Source of the DNA: a virus
IMG/VR virus record: IMGVR_UViG_3300005577_000037
Location: 1-61,341 of that record
Direction: 5' to 3' (one strand)
DNA: 61,341 nucleotides
Each line of letters opens with the position of its first letter. Position 1 is the first letter of the stretch. Position numbers and translations under genes: made by a program. Below are positions 1-9,429 of this stretch, piece by piece. The notes under the pieces are model-generated. The model saw only the letters and a program-made list of their open reading frames with translations. It did no database searches and was not told the DNA's origin.

Positions 1-645
1 GTCGTTGACGCCTTTGATGAACGGGAAATGGATCTTCACGATCTTCTTGCTGAAGTCCTGATAGTCCTTCAGCATGTCCAGCGCCTCGCCCACGGGCATC
101 GCGGCGGGCATCCACTGGCGCCGAAACTCCTCGGAGACACTGTAAAGCGAGTAGTAAATCGTCGGCGTGATGAAACGGAACACGTCGCGCAACGACCGCT
201 TAAACGTGGTCGGCATGATCGTCGAGATGTTGAATTTGGAAGGGAGCCGCTCAGCGATCGCGAGCTGGCCCAGCTTGTTCAACAGCTCGTCCGCAGAATC
301 CAGGAAGTGCCGGTTAGCCAGCGGCTCGCCGCGCGCCATGAAGTTGAAGTGAACGAGGTCCGCGGGCGCGTTGTCCCGTTCGCGCTCGCGGCGGTAGTGC
401 CGGAAGACCTGGAGGGCCTGGCTCAAGAAGTCGTTGTGATCGGAGTCCGTGAAGCTCGTTTGGCCCGTGGCGGTGAGGTGGCAGAACGTGCACCCTCGAT
501 TGCACCCGGTCTGCGACGACAAGTAGCAGATGAAATACTCTCGGCACTTCCGAACGTATCGGCTTTCCAGGAACCCGACGAGCTGGTTTTCGACGAAGTT
601 GACTGAGCGATCTTCCGTCGAATTCAGGACCTTCAAGCCGTTCAC
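1..645 (-). CDS. RlmN/Cfr-like radical SAM methyltransferase (partial)
   Basis: The gene runs off the left edge; 215 N-terminal residues are visible. A radical-SAM CxxxCxxC cluster lies at C48, C52 and C55 in the RlmN-like context SSQTGCNRGCTFC, followed by MARGEPLAN, which matches the RlmN/Cfr MGMGEPL motif, and KFNISTIMPT, matching the next conserved strand. RlmN enzymes methylate C2 of A2503 in 23S rRNA and of A37 in some tRNAs using a 4Fe-4S cluster and SAM. The second catalytic Cys would lie outside the window. GTG at 645 was chosen because GAGG lies 8 nt upstream. The substrate of this phage copy is unknown. Confidence 0.75.
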   Translation of the reverse strand, partial: MNGLKVLNSTEDRSVNFVENQLVGFLESRYVRKCREYFICYLSSQTGCNRGCTFCHLTATGQTSFTDSDHNDFLSQALQVFRHYRRERERDNAPADLVHFNFMARGEPLANRHFLDSADELLNKLGQLAIAERLPSKFNISTIMPTTFKRSLRDVFRFITPTIYYSLYSVSEEFRRQWMPAAMPVGEALDMLKDYQDFSKKIVKIHFPFIKGVND

Positions 646-735
646 GTTAGGCGCCTCGTCTCTTGGTTGGGTAGGAGGTCGGCGCGCCTCGGTCTCGGAT
701 TCACACCGCGGAGACCGAGACGCGCCGGAAGATCG

Positions 736-1188
736 TTAGCCCTTCGCCGCCTCGGCGTGAGCCGCGGCCGCGCCCTCGCCGTCGACGATATATTTGACCT
801 TCGTGAACGGCCGGTTGGCCTTGGTCATGATGTTGACCGCGCACGCGCGGACCATCTTGCCCTTGCACGGGTTCGCCGACGACACCATGAACTCGATCAC
901 CTCCTCGGTGATCTTGTCCTCGGTCACGGCGAGGACCGATTGCGCGAACTGCTTGATGTTGCCGAGCGCCGGCTCTTTGTCGAGAGTCACCATCCAGGAG
1001 ACCAGCGAACCCACGGCGCAGTCGACGTTGTTCGACTCCAGGATCTTGAATTCGGCTACGAAAGCGTCCTTCTTGGTCCGGGTCTGAAGGGACTTAACCG
1101 CCTCGATCTCCAGGCGATAAACGCCCGGTTTGAGGTAGTTGCCGCCCTCGCTATACTTCGCCTCGTTGATCTTGCCAAACAGACCCAT
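736..1188 (-). CDS. Putative phage ssDNA-binding-type protein (DUF669-like)
   Basis: A 150-residue protein with an N-terminal GNYLKPGVYRLEIEAVKS segment followed by alternating strand-like blocks. This layout resembles the DUF669-type phage proteins found in replication and recombination modules. The start is supported by AAAGGAG 7 nt upstream of ATG. It ends with an Ala-rich tail (GEGAAAAHAEAAKG). It sits between the radical-SAM gene and ribonucleotide reductase. ssDNA binding is inferred from family resemblance and context only; no diagnostic residues are visible. Confidence 0.4.
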   Translation of the reverse strand: MGLFGKINEAKYSEGGNYLKPGVYRLEIEAVKSLQTRTKKDAFVAEFKILESNNVDCAVGSLVSWMVTLDKEPALGNIKQFAQSVLAVTEDKITEEVIEFMVSSANPCKGKMVRACAVNIMTKANRPFTKVKYIVDGEGAAAAHAEAAKG

Positions 1189-1390
1189 AGCATTGCTCCT
1201 TTGTCTTCCGTTCGTTTTCTTGCAACGGGCTTAGCCCTCAAAGGAGCCGAGGCCCTCAACGGACCGGCTACAGCGCCGGTCCCAACACTTTAGAGCTTAA
1301 CTCTGCGGCCGCTCGCGTGGGGCCTATTTTTAAAGGAAAAGAGAGCCCGAATCGCGAGGGGCCGCGACGAGCAACGGGCCCGAACGCAAC

Positions 1391-1419
1391 AACGCCCGCG
1401 GTGGTTAGGCGCGGGCGTT
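1391..1419 (-). terminator. Candidate terminator after ribonucleotide reductase
   Basis: A perfect 10-bp inverted repeat (AACGCCCGCG / CGCGGGCGTT) with a 9-nt loop lies 28 bp past the reductase stop codon. The following leader-strand bases are only weakly T-rich, so intrinsic termination is likely but not certain. Confidence 0.5.
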
Positions 1420-1446
1420 GAACGAACGTAGCGGCTGGCGGCGTTC

Positions 1447-4203
1447 TCAGATCTCGCAAACCCCCGAGCGACACCGGCCCTCGGACGCTTCCGCCTTGGC
1501 CTCTTTGGCGAGCTTGACGGCCTCATCCAAGGAGATCGGCGTGAGTGGCTGATCCTCCCGGCTACCATCGGGGTAGACCGTGATTCCTTTCAGCTCGGGG
1601 AAGAACTCCATGTAGAGATCGGACAGCTCCTCGGCCGACGTACCTTGCGGCAAGTTGATCGTCTTGCTGCAAGCGTTGTCGAGGTGCTTTTGCGCCGCCG
1701 CCTGGATCTCGAAGTGGTTCCGCAGCGACAGATCGAAGGCACCTTGGAAGTGCTTCACCGAGCGGCCCTCGTCAATGAACCGCTTCAACAGCGGGTGGAT
1801 CACGATCTCTTCCCGAAGCGCGTCGCCGTCGCGGAACTTGCGCCGATAGGCGGGCGCAAACATAGGCTCGATCCCGGACGTCACGCCGGAAACCATAGAC
1901 GTGGTCCCCGTGGGCGCGATCGTGAGGAGGGCGCAGTTTCGGATCCCGTGCTCGCGGATCTGGGCCCGGAGCGTTGGCTTCAGGGTCTTCGCGAAGCCTC
2001 CGCGGAGGAACGGCTCGGCCTGGAACCTCGGGAAGGCGCCCTTCTCCTTGGACAGTTCGATCGACGCCTCGTAAGCGGCGACCTTGATAAAGCTCATCAC
2101 CTTCTCCACCATCTCTAGGCCGCGTGCGGAGCTGTACTTGAGACCCAGCAACAACAGCATGTCGTGGAGACCCATCACGCCGAGACCGATCCGGCGGATG
2201 TCGTTCGCCGTCGCCTGAATCGCCGGCAACGGGTAGTTGTTGACGGAGATGACGTTGTCCAGGAAGCGGACGGCCAGGCGCACAGCCGCGCGGAGCATCG
2301 GGAAATCCAGATCGCCGCCGTCAACCGGGTCCACGAACCGGGGGAGCACCAGCGCGCCCAGACAACACACGTCGTTCGCGATCAGCCCGATCTCGCCGCA
2401 GTTCGCTACGTGCAAACCACCGGTCCAATAGGTGTGCTCTGGATCGTCCACCGTGATCGAGTAGACCGGCATATCGCCCCGTTCTTCGACGTCGACGATT
2501 TCGTAGGACAGCTTCGGCGGCTTGCAGGACGGACCCCGAGAGAGAGTTTCGTCCAGACGCTCGGTCTTGTACTTCTGCACGAACCCTATGAGGTCGCGGA
2601 AGATCTTGCGGCACTCCGCCGTTCCGATGTTCAGATCGTAGCTCTCACGACATTCGTAAGAGCCGTTGGAGAAATCGACGACGTTCGCTTGATTCACGGT
2701 GTAGTAGGAGCGAATTCCCAGCGACGATAGCATGTGCTGCACGGTCTCAATGATCGGTAAGCTCGCCGCTTTCAGGGTCACGCGGCCGCCGGTGACCGAT
2801 CCGTTTGCCGAATATAGACCCCGCAAAAACCCCCGTACCTCACGCGCGCAGCCGCGCGCGAAGCGCTCCGGCACTCGACGCTCGAACGTCTTCGGCAACG
2901 GTCCCAGGGTCGTTCGAACTTCCCACGCCTTGGGCTTGAGCCCGTCTCTGTTAGCGCCGATCAGGTGCTTGATTTCGCTCGCATGGTAATCTTCGTCATT
3001 TTGCCCGATGATCAACACGGTCAAGTCATTGCTGGCCCAGTGCGTGGTTCCATCGCCCAGCACCATTCCATCCATGATGTCCTGAGGATCGAGCGCCGTT
3101 GCCTCCGGAGTCGGGCCGACGGCCCAATCGATCGTGGTCGCCTCGCCTACTGGGATCTTCGCGCCGTTCTGGAGCACCTTGTGATTCTCAGTCCCGAGGA
3201 ACTGTCCGGCACGGGTTCGGTACAGCTTGACCGGCTTGATCCCGGTCATCTCCTTACGGATGACCCTTGTCCATCGGCGCCCGGACCAAATCGTAGAGCC
3301 GACATCGATGTCCGCGAATCGTCGGACGCCTTCCGGTGTCAGGACGGTGGCGGTCGCCGGCTGACACGGGTTCGTGCACACGATCGGCGCGTGATAGGAA
3401 ATGTTGCTCATCTTGTTGAAGAGGTACCCGTTCAGCATTCCGGGCTCGCCGCTCTTCAGCGCGTTGGCTATGATCTTGTCCCAGATCTTCCGAGCCGGGA
3501 CCGATCCGATGATCTTGCCCCGGAACTTGAGATGGAGGTCCTCGCCCGCCTTGACCGCCGCGAAAAAGATCTCTGGGTTCTCGTCGAACCACACCGACAC
3601 GTTCGCGTTCGTGAGTTGCTTCAAGTCGAGTTTCTTGTCGAGGAACTCCTCAATGTCGCCGTGCGAGAGCCCGAGCGCGAACATCAGGGCCGTCCTTCGC
3701 CCACCGCCGGCCTTGATGACCTCGCCGGCCGCGTTGAGGATCTCGAAGAGGCTGACGGAGCCCGTCGCGTGGCCTCCGGTCCCCGAAATCGGCGTCCCGC
3801 GGGGACGGATCGGGGAGGCATTGACGCCGAGCCCTCCGCCGGTTCCGCAGATGACGATCATGTCGGAGGTCGTCTTGCCCCAGCCCTCGCGACTGTCGTC
3901 GGTGCCGATCACGAAACAATTCATGAGCTGCCCCTTCGGACGCCCCGAGCCGTACATGATGCGGCCGCCGGGCACGAAGAGATTCTTTCGGAGCAGCCCC
4001 GAGAACTCCTCGCGGTAGCGGATCACCAGCTCGCCGGATTCAGCGGTCGCGACGTGGGACCCGACGCGCTCGCACGCCTCCGTCCACGACTCGTCTCGGT
4101 GAAGGGCGTAGCGTTTCGAGAAGATCTCGGCCGCGAGGCCGGCCGGCGCGTAGTCGGGGACGGAGGCGAACGGATCGGGGCCGAGAGAGGCGGGAGTTTG
4201 CAC
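1447..4203 (-). CDS. nrdJ: Class II-type ribonucleotide reductase interrupted by an intein
   Basis: 918 residues, of which about 596 are reductase. Reductase landmarks are C96 (LMNCFV), the finger-loop Cys in TNP-CGEIGL (split by the intein), the APTGTTSMVSGVTSGIEPMF block typical of B12-dependent NrdJ enzymes, and a C-terminal redox pair C911/C916 (CRSGVC). The enzyme would convert ribonucleotides to deoxyribonucleotides for phage replication. No separate small-subunit gene is nearby, which fits class II. The intein occupies residues 280-601 and must be spliced out before the catalytic CGE motif forms. Family is sure; class II rather than another large subunit is inferred from the APTGT region and the missing partner. 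Confidence 0.9.
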   Translation of the reverse strand: MQTPASLGPDPFASVPDYAPAGLAAEIFSKRYALHRDESWTEACERVGSHVATAESGELVIRYREEFSGLLRKNLFVPGGRIMYGSGRPKGQLMNCFVIGTDDSREGWGKTTSDMIVICGTGGGLGVNASPIRPRGTPISGTGGHATGSVSLFEILNAAGEVIKAGGGRRTALMFALGLSHGDIEEFLDKKLDLKQLTNANVSVWFDENPEIFFAAVKAGEDLHLKFRGKIIGSVPARKIWDKIIANALKSGEPGMLNGYLFNKMSNISYHAPIVCTNPCQPATATVLTPEGVRRFADIDVGSTIWSGRRWTRVIRKEMTGIKPVKLYRTRAGQFLGTENHKVLQNGAKIPVGEATTIDWAVGPTPEATALDPQDIMDGMVLGDGTTHWASNDLTVLIIGQNDEDYHASEIKHLIGANRDGLKPKAWEVRTTLGPLPKTFERRVPERFARGCAREVRGFLRGLYSANGSVTGGRVTLKAASLPIIETVQHMLSSLGIRSYYTVNQANVVDFSNGSYECRESYDLNIGTAECRKIFRDLIGFVQKYKTERLDETLSRGPSCKPPKLSYEIVDVEERGDMPVYSITVDDPEHTYWTGGLHVANCGEIGLIANDVCCLGALVLPRFVDPVDGGDLDFPMLRAAVRLAVRFLDNVISVNNYPLPAIQATANDIRRIGLGVMGLHDMLLLLGLKYSSARGLEMVEKVMSFIKVAAYEASIELSKEKGAFPRFQAEPFLRGGFAKTLKPTLRAQIREHGIRNCALLTIAPTGTTSMVSGVTSGIEPMFAPAYRRKFRDGDALREEIVIHPLLKRFIDEGRSVKHFQGAFDLSLRNHFEIQAAAQKHLDNACSKTINLPQGTSAEELSDLYMEFFPELKGITVYPDGSREDQPLTPISLDEAVKLAKEAKAEASEGRCRSGVCEI
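2401..3366 (-). other. Intein with LAGLIDADG endonuclease domain
   Basis: Intein residues 280-601 of the reductase (322 aa). It begins with Cys280 in CQPATATVLTPEGVRRF and ends HVAN before Cys602 of CGEIGL, so excision restores TNPCGEIGL. Homing-endonuclease motifs are IMDGMVLGDGT (first LAGLIDADG-like helix, acidic residue kept) and FLRGLYSANGSV (second helix), where the usual DADG Asp is Asn. The residue before the terminal Asn is Ala instead of the common His. The splicing blocks look intact; endonuclease activity is doubtful. Confidence 0.85.
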
Positions 4204-4239
4204 GGTTAGGCTCGTTTGGTGAAGGGTGGGAAAGGCGGG

Positions 4240-4935
4240 CTACGAGGCCGCCAGGGCGGCGGCCTTCTTCTTGGCCTTCAGGATCTTCGGATTCAGGTGC
4301 GGGTAACGTGCACGCGCGGCCTTGTTCCACGCCGCGATCTCGGCGGCCGGCGTGAGCGCCAAGGGCTCCCAGCGGCCGCGATACGCATTGTCGCCGTAAA
4401 CGAACCACGCGTATTCCGTGGCGTCGCCGCCCCATCCGGTGAAGCTCGGACGATTCGGCGACGTGAACAAACCCGGCCGCGTGCGATCCGTGAACTCCGC
4501 GCGCTCTGTCGCGCCTAGGAAGTTCTGCCGCAAGAGCCAGATCGATACCTTCGCGATCCGCTCGGCCGTCTCGATGAACTCTTGCGCGAGCGAATAGGGC
4601 GGGTTGCTGATGACGAAGCCAACCTCATGATCGCCGATCGACTTCGCCAGATCCATGAACGAGCCGATCGCGAAGCCCTTCAGCACGCCAGCCCCTACGA
4701 GCTTTTCCAGCGCGGGCCGGCACTCCTCGCGCAGCTCGAAACCGATCAGGATCAGATCGGGCCGGAGCTTGTGCAACTCCGTCAGAAGCTCGCCCTCAGC
4801 GCAGCACGGATCCAAAACGACCGCTCCCTTATCTATCGAGAGCGTATAGCGTTCCACAAACCGATCGACGGTCCACGTCGGGGTGATATACGCGTCTTCG
4901 GGTTCCCGCTCTGTGCCGCGGCCGGTTGCGCTCAT
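4240..4935 (-). CDS. N6-adenine DNA methyltransferase
   Basis: 231 residues with a SAM-binding motif I variant (VLDPCCAEGELL, about residue 40) and catalytic motif IV NPPYS (about residue 110), the combination seen in amino-methyltransferases that modify adenine N6. No target-recognition domain or cognate restriction gene is apparent, so it is probably an orphan methylase that protects phage DNA or marks it. A TAAGCT box 7 nt before ATG and no Shine-Dalgarno suggest a leaderless transcript. Confidence 0.8.
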   Translation of the reverse strand: MSATGRGTEREPEDAYITPTWTVDRFVERYTLSIDKGAVVLDPCCAEGELLTELHKLRPDLILIGFELREECRPALEKLVGAGVLKGFAIGSFMDLAKSIGDHEVGFVISNPPYSLAQEFIETAERIAKVSIWLLRQNFLGATERAEFTDRTRPGLFTSPNRPSFTGWGGDATEYAWFVYGDNAYRGRWEPLALTPAAEIAAWNKAARARYPHLNPKILKAKKKAAALAAS

Positions 4936-4942
4936 GCCTAAG

Positions 4943-4948
4943 AGCTTA
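4943..4948 (-). promoter_or_regulatory. TANNNT box of leaderless-type start (methyltransferase)
   Basis: TAAGCT followed by CTTAGGC and then ATG. The same TAAGCTCTTAGG string precedes the terS-like gene and the large terminase gene, supporting a shared -10-type element. Confidence 0.5.
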
Positions 4949-4981
4949 ACAAAAACTTATGCGCTTAGGTCTCCTTTTTCG

Positions 4982-5500
4982 TCAAACCTCCACGTGACCC
5001 CACGCGCGACCGGATCGAATCATGCGGACAAGCTTTCGCGAGACGCCAAAATGTTCCGCGATTCCGGACACGGTACCAACACCGGCGACGGCCAATCGCT
5101 TTAGTCTTGTCGCTTGGCGCAAGGTTAGCTTGTTGCTCCAATGCGCTTCGCCGCGAACCGTGCGGCCGTTTCGTACTTTGTCGGCGCCGTTATCTTTGGG
5201 CGTTCCCCACGCCACGTTTTCCGGCTTGTTGTTCGTCGGGTCGTCGTCAAGGTGTCGAACTAGGGAAGCGCCGTCGGGCCTGGGGCCGTGGAACGCTGCC
5301 GCTATCAATGCGTGGACGGAGCAGTAGACCGGCCGTCCGCGATTCCACAGAGCGACGCGAAGATACCGGCCACGTTTCGAAGGGGACAAAGCTCGAAGAG
5401 GTCCGTCAGTTCCTCCGCTTTGGGTGCGCGTCGAATATATCCGTCCATCGGCGCCGGCCAGATATCCAGGGACGTCGAGCGGTCGAAAATCCATCGTCAT
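4982..5500 (-). CDS. HNH homing endonuclease with C-terminal helix-turn-helix
   Basis: About 172 residues. The N-terminal half (VPGYLAGADGRIYSTRT) resembles the NUMOD4 DNA-binding module, the middle carries an HNH core RHLDDDPTNNKPENVAWGT, and the C-terminus has a helix-turn-helix (GIAEHFGVSRKLVRMI). ATG at 5500 was chosen because it overlaps the stop of the upstream helicase gene as ATGA. It is a free-standing homing endonuclease placed between replication genes. Confidence 0.85.
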   Translation of the reverse strand: MTMDFRPLDVPGYLAGADGRIYSTRTQSGGTDGPLRALSPSKRGRYLRVALWNRGRPVYCSVHALIAAAFHGPRPDGASLVRHLDDDPTNNKPENVAWGTPKDNGADKVRNGRTVRGEAHWSNKLTLRQATRLKRLAVAGVGTVSGIAEHFGVSRKLVRMIRSGRAWGHVEV

Positions 5501-7839
5501 CGCTTGAACAAGTCGCGCGTGCTTTTCCACTCGATACCTTCGGACTCGATGTTGATCGACTCGCGACCGGCGAAGTCGAACGCCTTGTCTCCAAAGCCCA
5601 GCTTCTCGGCGAAGTTCAGCTTTTGGCGCTGACCCGTGGTGCTTTCGATATAGCAGGCGTCGCGCACCGAGTTCCTAAACGCGGCCTCGGTCTCCGTGGT
5701 GTGCACGAACACATCCACCGTCACCTCGTCCGCAAGCTGGCCCGGACGGTGCGTGCGGGCGATCAACTGTTCCATGTCGGCACCGCCCGGGATCGGGGTC
5801 GTGAGCAAGTTTTGGCAGAACGGTTGCAAATTCTTGCCAACCCCGTGGGCTTTGGCTGAGCAAATGATCACGGGCGTCGCCTGCGCGTCGACCTGGGTGA
5901 GCGCCTCGTTGGCCTTCGTGCCGGGGCCGAAGAACGGCCAACCCGTTGCGGCCGCCAGCCTCTCGCCAACCGTCGTGTGCAGGTACCAGACGATCGCGGG
6001 CGCGGCCTTGCTGGCGTTCTTCTCCGCCCACGCGATCGCGGCCTTGATGAGGAAGTCGTGGATCCACACCGCCTCACGCGGCGGCTCGGGGCGATCCTTC
6101 ACCGCTCGCCATCGGGCATAGGTCGTGCTCTCGTATTCGCCACGCTCGATAGCCGCAGCGATCAGCATCGGCGAATCCAGCCCCTTACGGCTCAGGCGCA
6201 GGATCTCGCGTACCTCGCGGTTCCATTCCTTCCGGGCGTCGAGCCATTCGACATCCGGAACCCCGTCGGGCCAGGCCCACCGATAATAGAAGCCGGCCGC
6301 CAGCTGGCGCGCGACGCGCGCGACGGCGAGCGCGTCCACCAGCTCTTCGCCCTGGATCTCCCAGCGCGCGCGGACATTCATGATCTCTTGCTGGATCTCG
6401 GCCGGCACCATCGGCCGAACCGCGTTGATGATCAGGGACGTCCCGATCGCGCTTTCGGCCGTGGCGACAACGCCAGGGGTCTCGACCAGCCGGCGACGGA
6501 ACGCCTCACGCACGACGTGCTGGACGTTCTCCATCACGTGCTCGTCTTCGTTCTCCCAAAGCTTCGCGACGTCTCCCAGCTCCTCGTCGGTGCAGAGCTG
6601 CAAGAGCGCGCCCGGTGGCATCGGGTCATCTGAGACGTCGAGGGCCTCGGCCCACTCGCCCAGCGTCGGGAAGTGGTTCGGGAGCGGGGAATTTTTCCGT
6701 AGGGCCAGCTCCGCGAGGTGCTGATAGTCTTTGAGGCTGCGGCGGGTCATCGTTCCCGAGAGGCCCACGAAACGACACTCCGGGTGATCTTTCATGTAGC
6801 GGAGGAAACGCTTCGTCCTAGCCGCCGTTCGGTAGCGTAGTGAATGTGCCTCGTCGGCCACGATCAGATCCGGCTTGATGTCTTCGAGGATGTCCGCGCT
6901 CGTCGCGCTCGAAATCTGGGAGTAAGCGACGACTCGGATCCGGGCGAGCGGGATTTGCCACTCTTTCGAGAGGCGTGGGATATCGACGTTGATCAGCTGC
7001 GCGCGCAGGGCCGGCGGCACGAGGATCACCGTCATCCTGGCATTGAGCGCCGAGCCCATGAGGAGGGAGGTCAAGGTCTTTCCCTGGCCTACGCCGAGGG
7101 CGCCGAACAGTCCGCCCGCGCGCCGCGCTTCGCCGAGCGCCGCCGACTGCACCGGCCAAAGACGCATCTTGCCCGGGGCTCCGGGCTTGCGAAACTCGTC
7201 GGTCAGATCCTCGGCCGTGTCAATGATCGGGGGCCGCCGCTCGATAGTCAGGATCCTCTTAAGCTCGTGCGAATCGCGCACGCCTTCACGGCGCTGCGCC
7301 TTGCCGACCTTGGACGCCTTTGTGAAGCTCGGCTCCTCGGGCAGCTCGAACAACGTGGCGAGAGAGACCCGTCCTTTCGGAAGGGGCTTGCGGTCTTTCT
7401 TCTTCCCGACCTTCTCGACGCCCTTGAAGAGCCCACCCGAGACGGGCCGGGAGACCTCGGAGAAGATCGACGGCCCTTCGAACGGCGCGCCCGCGGCGCC
7501 CTCGGGTGAGTCGAACCACCCGACCTTAGCGAGCGCCTCGGACGCGGCGGCGCGGATATCGATCGCCGCCGTCGCCGGGGCCGCCGTTCGGATTTCGGGA
7601 ACCACGAACGGCTCCGCCTTATTCGCTCGATACGCGGCGACCCCATCCGCTATCGCCTTTTCTCGGGCGGCCTTCTCGGCCTCGGTCTCCGTGCGAGGAG
7701 GGACAGGCGCGGGCGGCGGAGTCGCCTTCCTCATCATCTCGAAGAAAGCATCGGCTCCGGAGGAGGCCGGCTTCGACGCTGGTATAGGCGTCCCGGGGCG
7801 GACCTTGAACAAGGCCGCGAGTTCTTCGGATACGTTCAC
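5497..7839 (-). CDS. SNF2-type superfamily 2 helicase
   Basis: 780 residues. After a variable, proline-rich N-terminal 200 residues come Walker A GVGQGKT (249-255), DEAH box (329-332), motif III SGT (361-363) and the late motifs AHGVGKNLQ and QLIARTHRPGQ, the latter typical of Snf2/Rad54 helicases. It would translocate on or remodel DNA during replication or recombination. It starts with GTG; AGAAGG lies upstream. Its stop is shared with the HNH gene start. Confidence 0.88.
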   Translation of the reverse strand: MNVSEELAALFKVRPGTPIPASKPASSGADAFFEMMRKATPPPAPVPPRTETEAEKAAREKAIADGVAAYRANKAEPFVVPEIRTAAPATAAIDIRAAASEALAKVGWFDSPEGAAGAPFEGPSIFSEVSRPVSGGLFKGVEKVGKKKDRKPLPKGRVSLATLFELPEEPSFTKASKVGKAQRREGVRDSHELKRILTIERRPPIIDTAEDLTDEFRKPGAPGKMRLWPVQSAALGEARRAGGLFGALGVGQGKTLTSLLMGSALNARMTVILVPPALRAQLINVDIPRLSKEWQIPLARIRVVAYSQISSATSADILEDIKPDLIVADEAHSLRYRTAARTKRFLRYMKDHPECRFVGLSGTMTRRSLKDYQHLAELALRKNSPLPNHFPTLGEWAEALDVSDDPMPPGALLQLCTDEELGDVAKLWENEDEHVMENVQHVVREAFRRRLVETPGVVATAESAIGTSLIINAVRPMVPAEIQQEIMNVRARWEIQGEELVDALAVARVARQLAAGFYYRWAWPDGVPDVEWLDARKEWNREVREILRLSRKGLDSPMLIAAAIERGEYESTTYARWRAVKDRPEPPREAVWIHDFLIKAAIAWAEKNASKAAPAIVWYLHTTVGERLAAATGWPFFGPGTKANEALTQVDAQATPVIICSAKAHGVGKNLQPFCQNLLTTPIPGGADMEQLIARTHRPGQLADEVTVDVFVHTTETEAAFRNSVRDACYIESTTGQRQKLNFAEKLGFGDKAFDFAGRESINIESEGIEWKSTRDLFKR

Positions 7840-7864
7840 GGACCTTCTATCTTAACCGATTAAC

Positions 7865-8230
7865 TCAGCTCAGGGACGAATCGCCGTCGGGCTTTGCCGC
7901 GATCGAAAGAGAAACCCCGCCATCGTCGCCCTGCTCGATCACCAGCCGCTCGATTCGCTCGACCAGCTCCTCCGGGGTCACCTCGATCAGCTTCATGGAG
8001 CCGGCGCGCCGGACGAGCGCCGTCAGGATCATCACCATCATGTTCAAGCTGTTGAGGTGGTCTTGGGCGTGAACATCAGCCAGATGCAGGGCCATCAACA
8101 GATCGCGAATTCTCTCGACGTGCTCGGGCTGGGCCACTCCCTTCGCCCATTCCTCGGCCGCACGAAATTTGTCCTCGGTGTCCTTGCATTCGTCGATCTG
8201 CGCGCGCACGGATTCAATGGAGTCGGGCAT
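7865..8230 (-). CDS. Hypothetical protein, mostly helical
   Basis: 121 residues, not recognised. Predicted to be largely alpha-helical (long runs without proline, ERIRDLLMALHLADVHAQ) with an acidic C-terminal tail. It lies 8 bp before the integrase gene in transcription order and probably shares its mRNA with integrase and helicase. Confidence 0.7.
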   Translation of the reverse strand: MPDSIESVRAQIDECKDTEDKFRAAEEWAKGVAQPEHVERIRDLLMALHLADVHAQDHLNSLNMMVMILTALVRRAGSMKLIEVTPEELVERIERLVIEQGDDGGVSLSIAAKPDGDSSLS

Positions 8231-8238
8231 AGTGGGGG

Positions 8239-9408
8239 CTAGCCTTTCTTCGTAGGGGCGGGAGGGGAATCCAGAACGTTCAAAAGCTTATCGGACGCGT
8301 CCGGGGCGAGGTGCGCGTAACGCATCGTCATCGTGATCGAGGAGTGGCCTAGCCACTTCTGCACCCGCTGCATTGGGATCCCGCGCATGGCGCAATGGGA
8401 TCCGAAGGTGTGGCGGAGCGCGTGGGGGTGAACTACGCGGAGGCCGGCTGTCTGGAGCGCACCTTCCACGACGGTCTTCAGGTAGGCGCGCGAGAACGGG
8501 CGGCCGCTCAATGGGCCAACGAAGACGAAATCGGATCCCGCAACTACGCGGCGCGCGCGAAGCTCCTGCAAGGCGTCCGAGAGCTGAAGCGACATCGGAA
8601 CTTCTCGCGGACCCGTTTTGACGTCGACGAGTTTGGGCTCTTCCCCCGAGCGGTATCCGGGAATCAGTTGCCGATCGTATTGGATCGTGTTGCGCTCGAA
8701 GTGGACCCGATCCCACGTCAAACCCAGCAGCTCGCCCGCGCGCGGGCCGGTACGGATCGCCGTCAAAATCAAAGCGTAGGCGTTCCATGCCTCCGGCCCG
8801 GAGTTCGCGAGGAGCCGCTCGGCCTCTTCGAACGTGAGAAAGTCGAACTTCGCTTTCGGCACCTTCACCGACGGAAACTCCGGCATCGAATCCAACTCTC
8901 CCCACGAGACGGCCGAGCGCAGGATCCGACGAAGCGTCTGGAGCACCAGGGCCACGGTCCGAGGGGCGAGCGGCTTCTCCCCGCCGTCGAGGCGTCCGCT
9001 CGCGCTCATGTCCGCCGCCATGCGATCGATCACCTTGCTCGTGATCTGGGAGAGGAGGAAGCCGCGCTCCCGGGCCTCGGGCGTCGTGAAGGCCAGCTCT
9101 CGAAAGTAAGGGATAAGGCGCTTGCGCACGTGGTAGGTCTTGCTTTGGATCGTGGTGGGGCGGTTGTTGCGCGACGCGGGGAACGTGTCGAGCCAGGTCT
9201 CGGCGAACTCCTCGAAGGTCTTGACGACCTTCGGTGGGGCCGGCGCCCGGGATAACGCCTTTTGGCGGGCCCGCTCCATGTCTCGGCGCGCCTCGGTCTT
9301 GGTCGGCGCCGTGCCTGAGATCCGCTTCACCGACCCGTCATCGAGTCGGAATTGCCGGCGCCAGCGGTAAACCCCATACTTCGCGTCGTGCCTGATGTTC
9401 AAGGACAT
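8239..9408 (-). CDS. int: Tyrosine recombinase (phage integrase)
   Basis: 389 residues. The N-terminal arm-binding region (RHDAKYGVYRWRRQF) is followed by a SAM-like core-binding domain and a catalytic domain with R223, K264, H329, R332, H355 and nucleophile Y364 (TMRYAHL), the full set of tyrosine recombinase residues. It should integrate and excise the phage, implying a temperate life style. A tRNA-like sequence at 51851 could be related to attP but is far from this gene. A GGAGGATCC Shine-Dalgarno precedes ATG. Confidence 0.93.
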   Translation of the reverse strand: MSLNIRHDAKYGVYRWRRQFRLDDGSVKRISGTAPTKTEARRDMERARQKALSRAPAPPKVVKTFEEFAETWLDTFPASRNNRPTTIQSKTYHVRKRLIPYFRELAFTTPEARERGFLLSQITSKVIDRMAADMSASGRLDGGEKPLAPRTVALVLQTLRRILRSAVSWGELDSMPEFPSVKVPKAKFDFLTFEEAERLLANSGPEAWNAYALILTAIRTGPRAGELLGLTWDRVHFERNTIQYDRQLIPGYRSGEEPKLVDVKTGPREVPMSLQLSDALQELRARRVVAGSDFVFVGPLSGRPFSRAYLKTVVEGALQTAGLRVVHPHALRHTFGSHCAMRGIPMQRVQKWLGHSSITMTMRYAHLAPDASDKLLNVLDSPPAPTKKG

Positions 9409-9429
9409 CGGTGGATCCTCCAGTAAGCT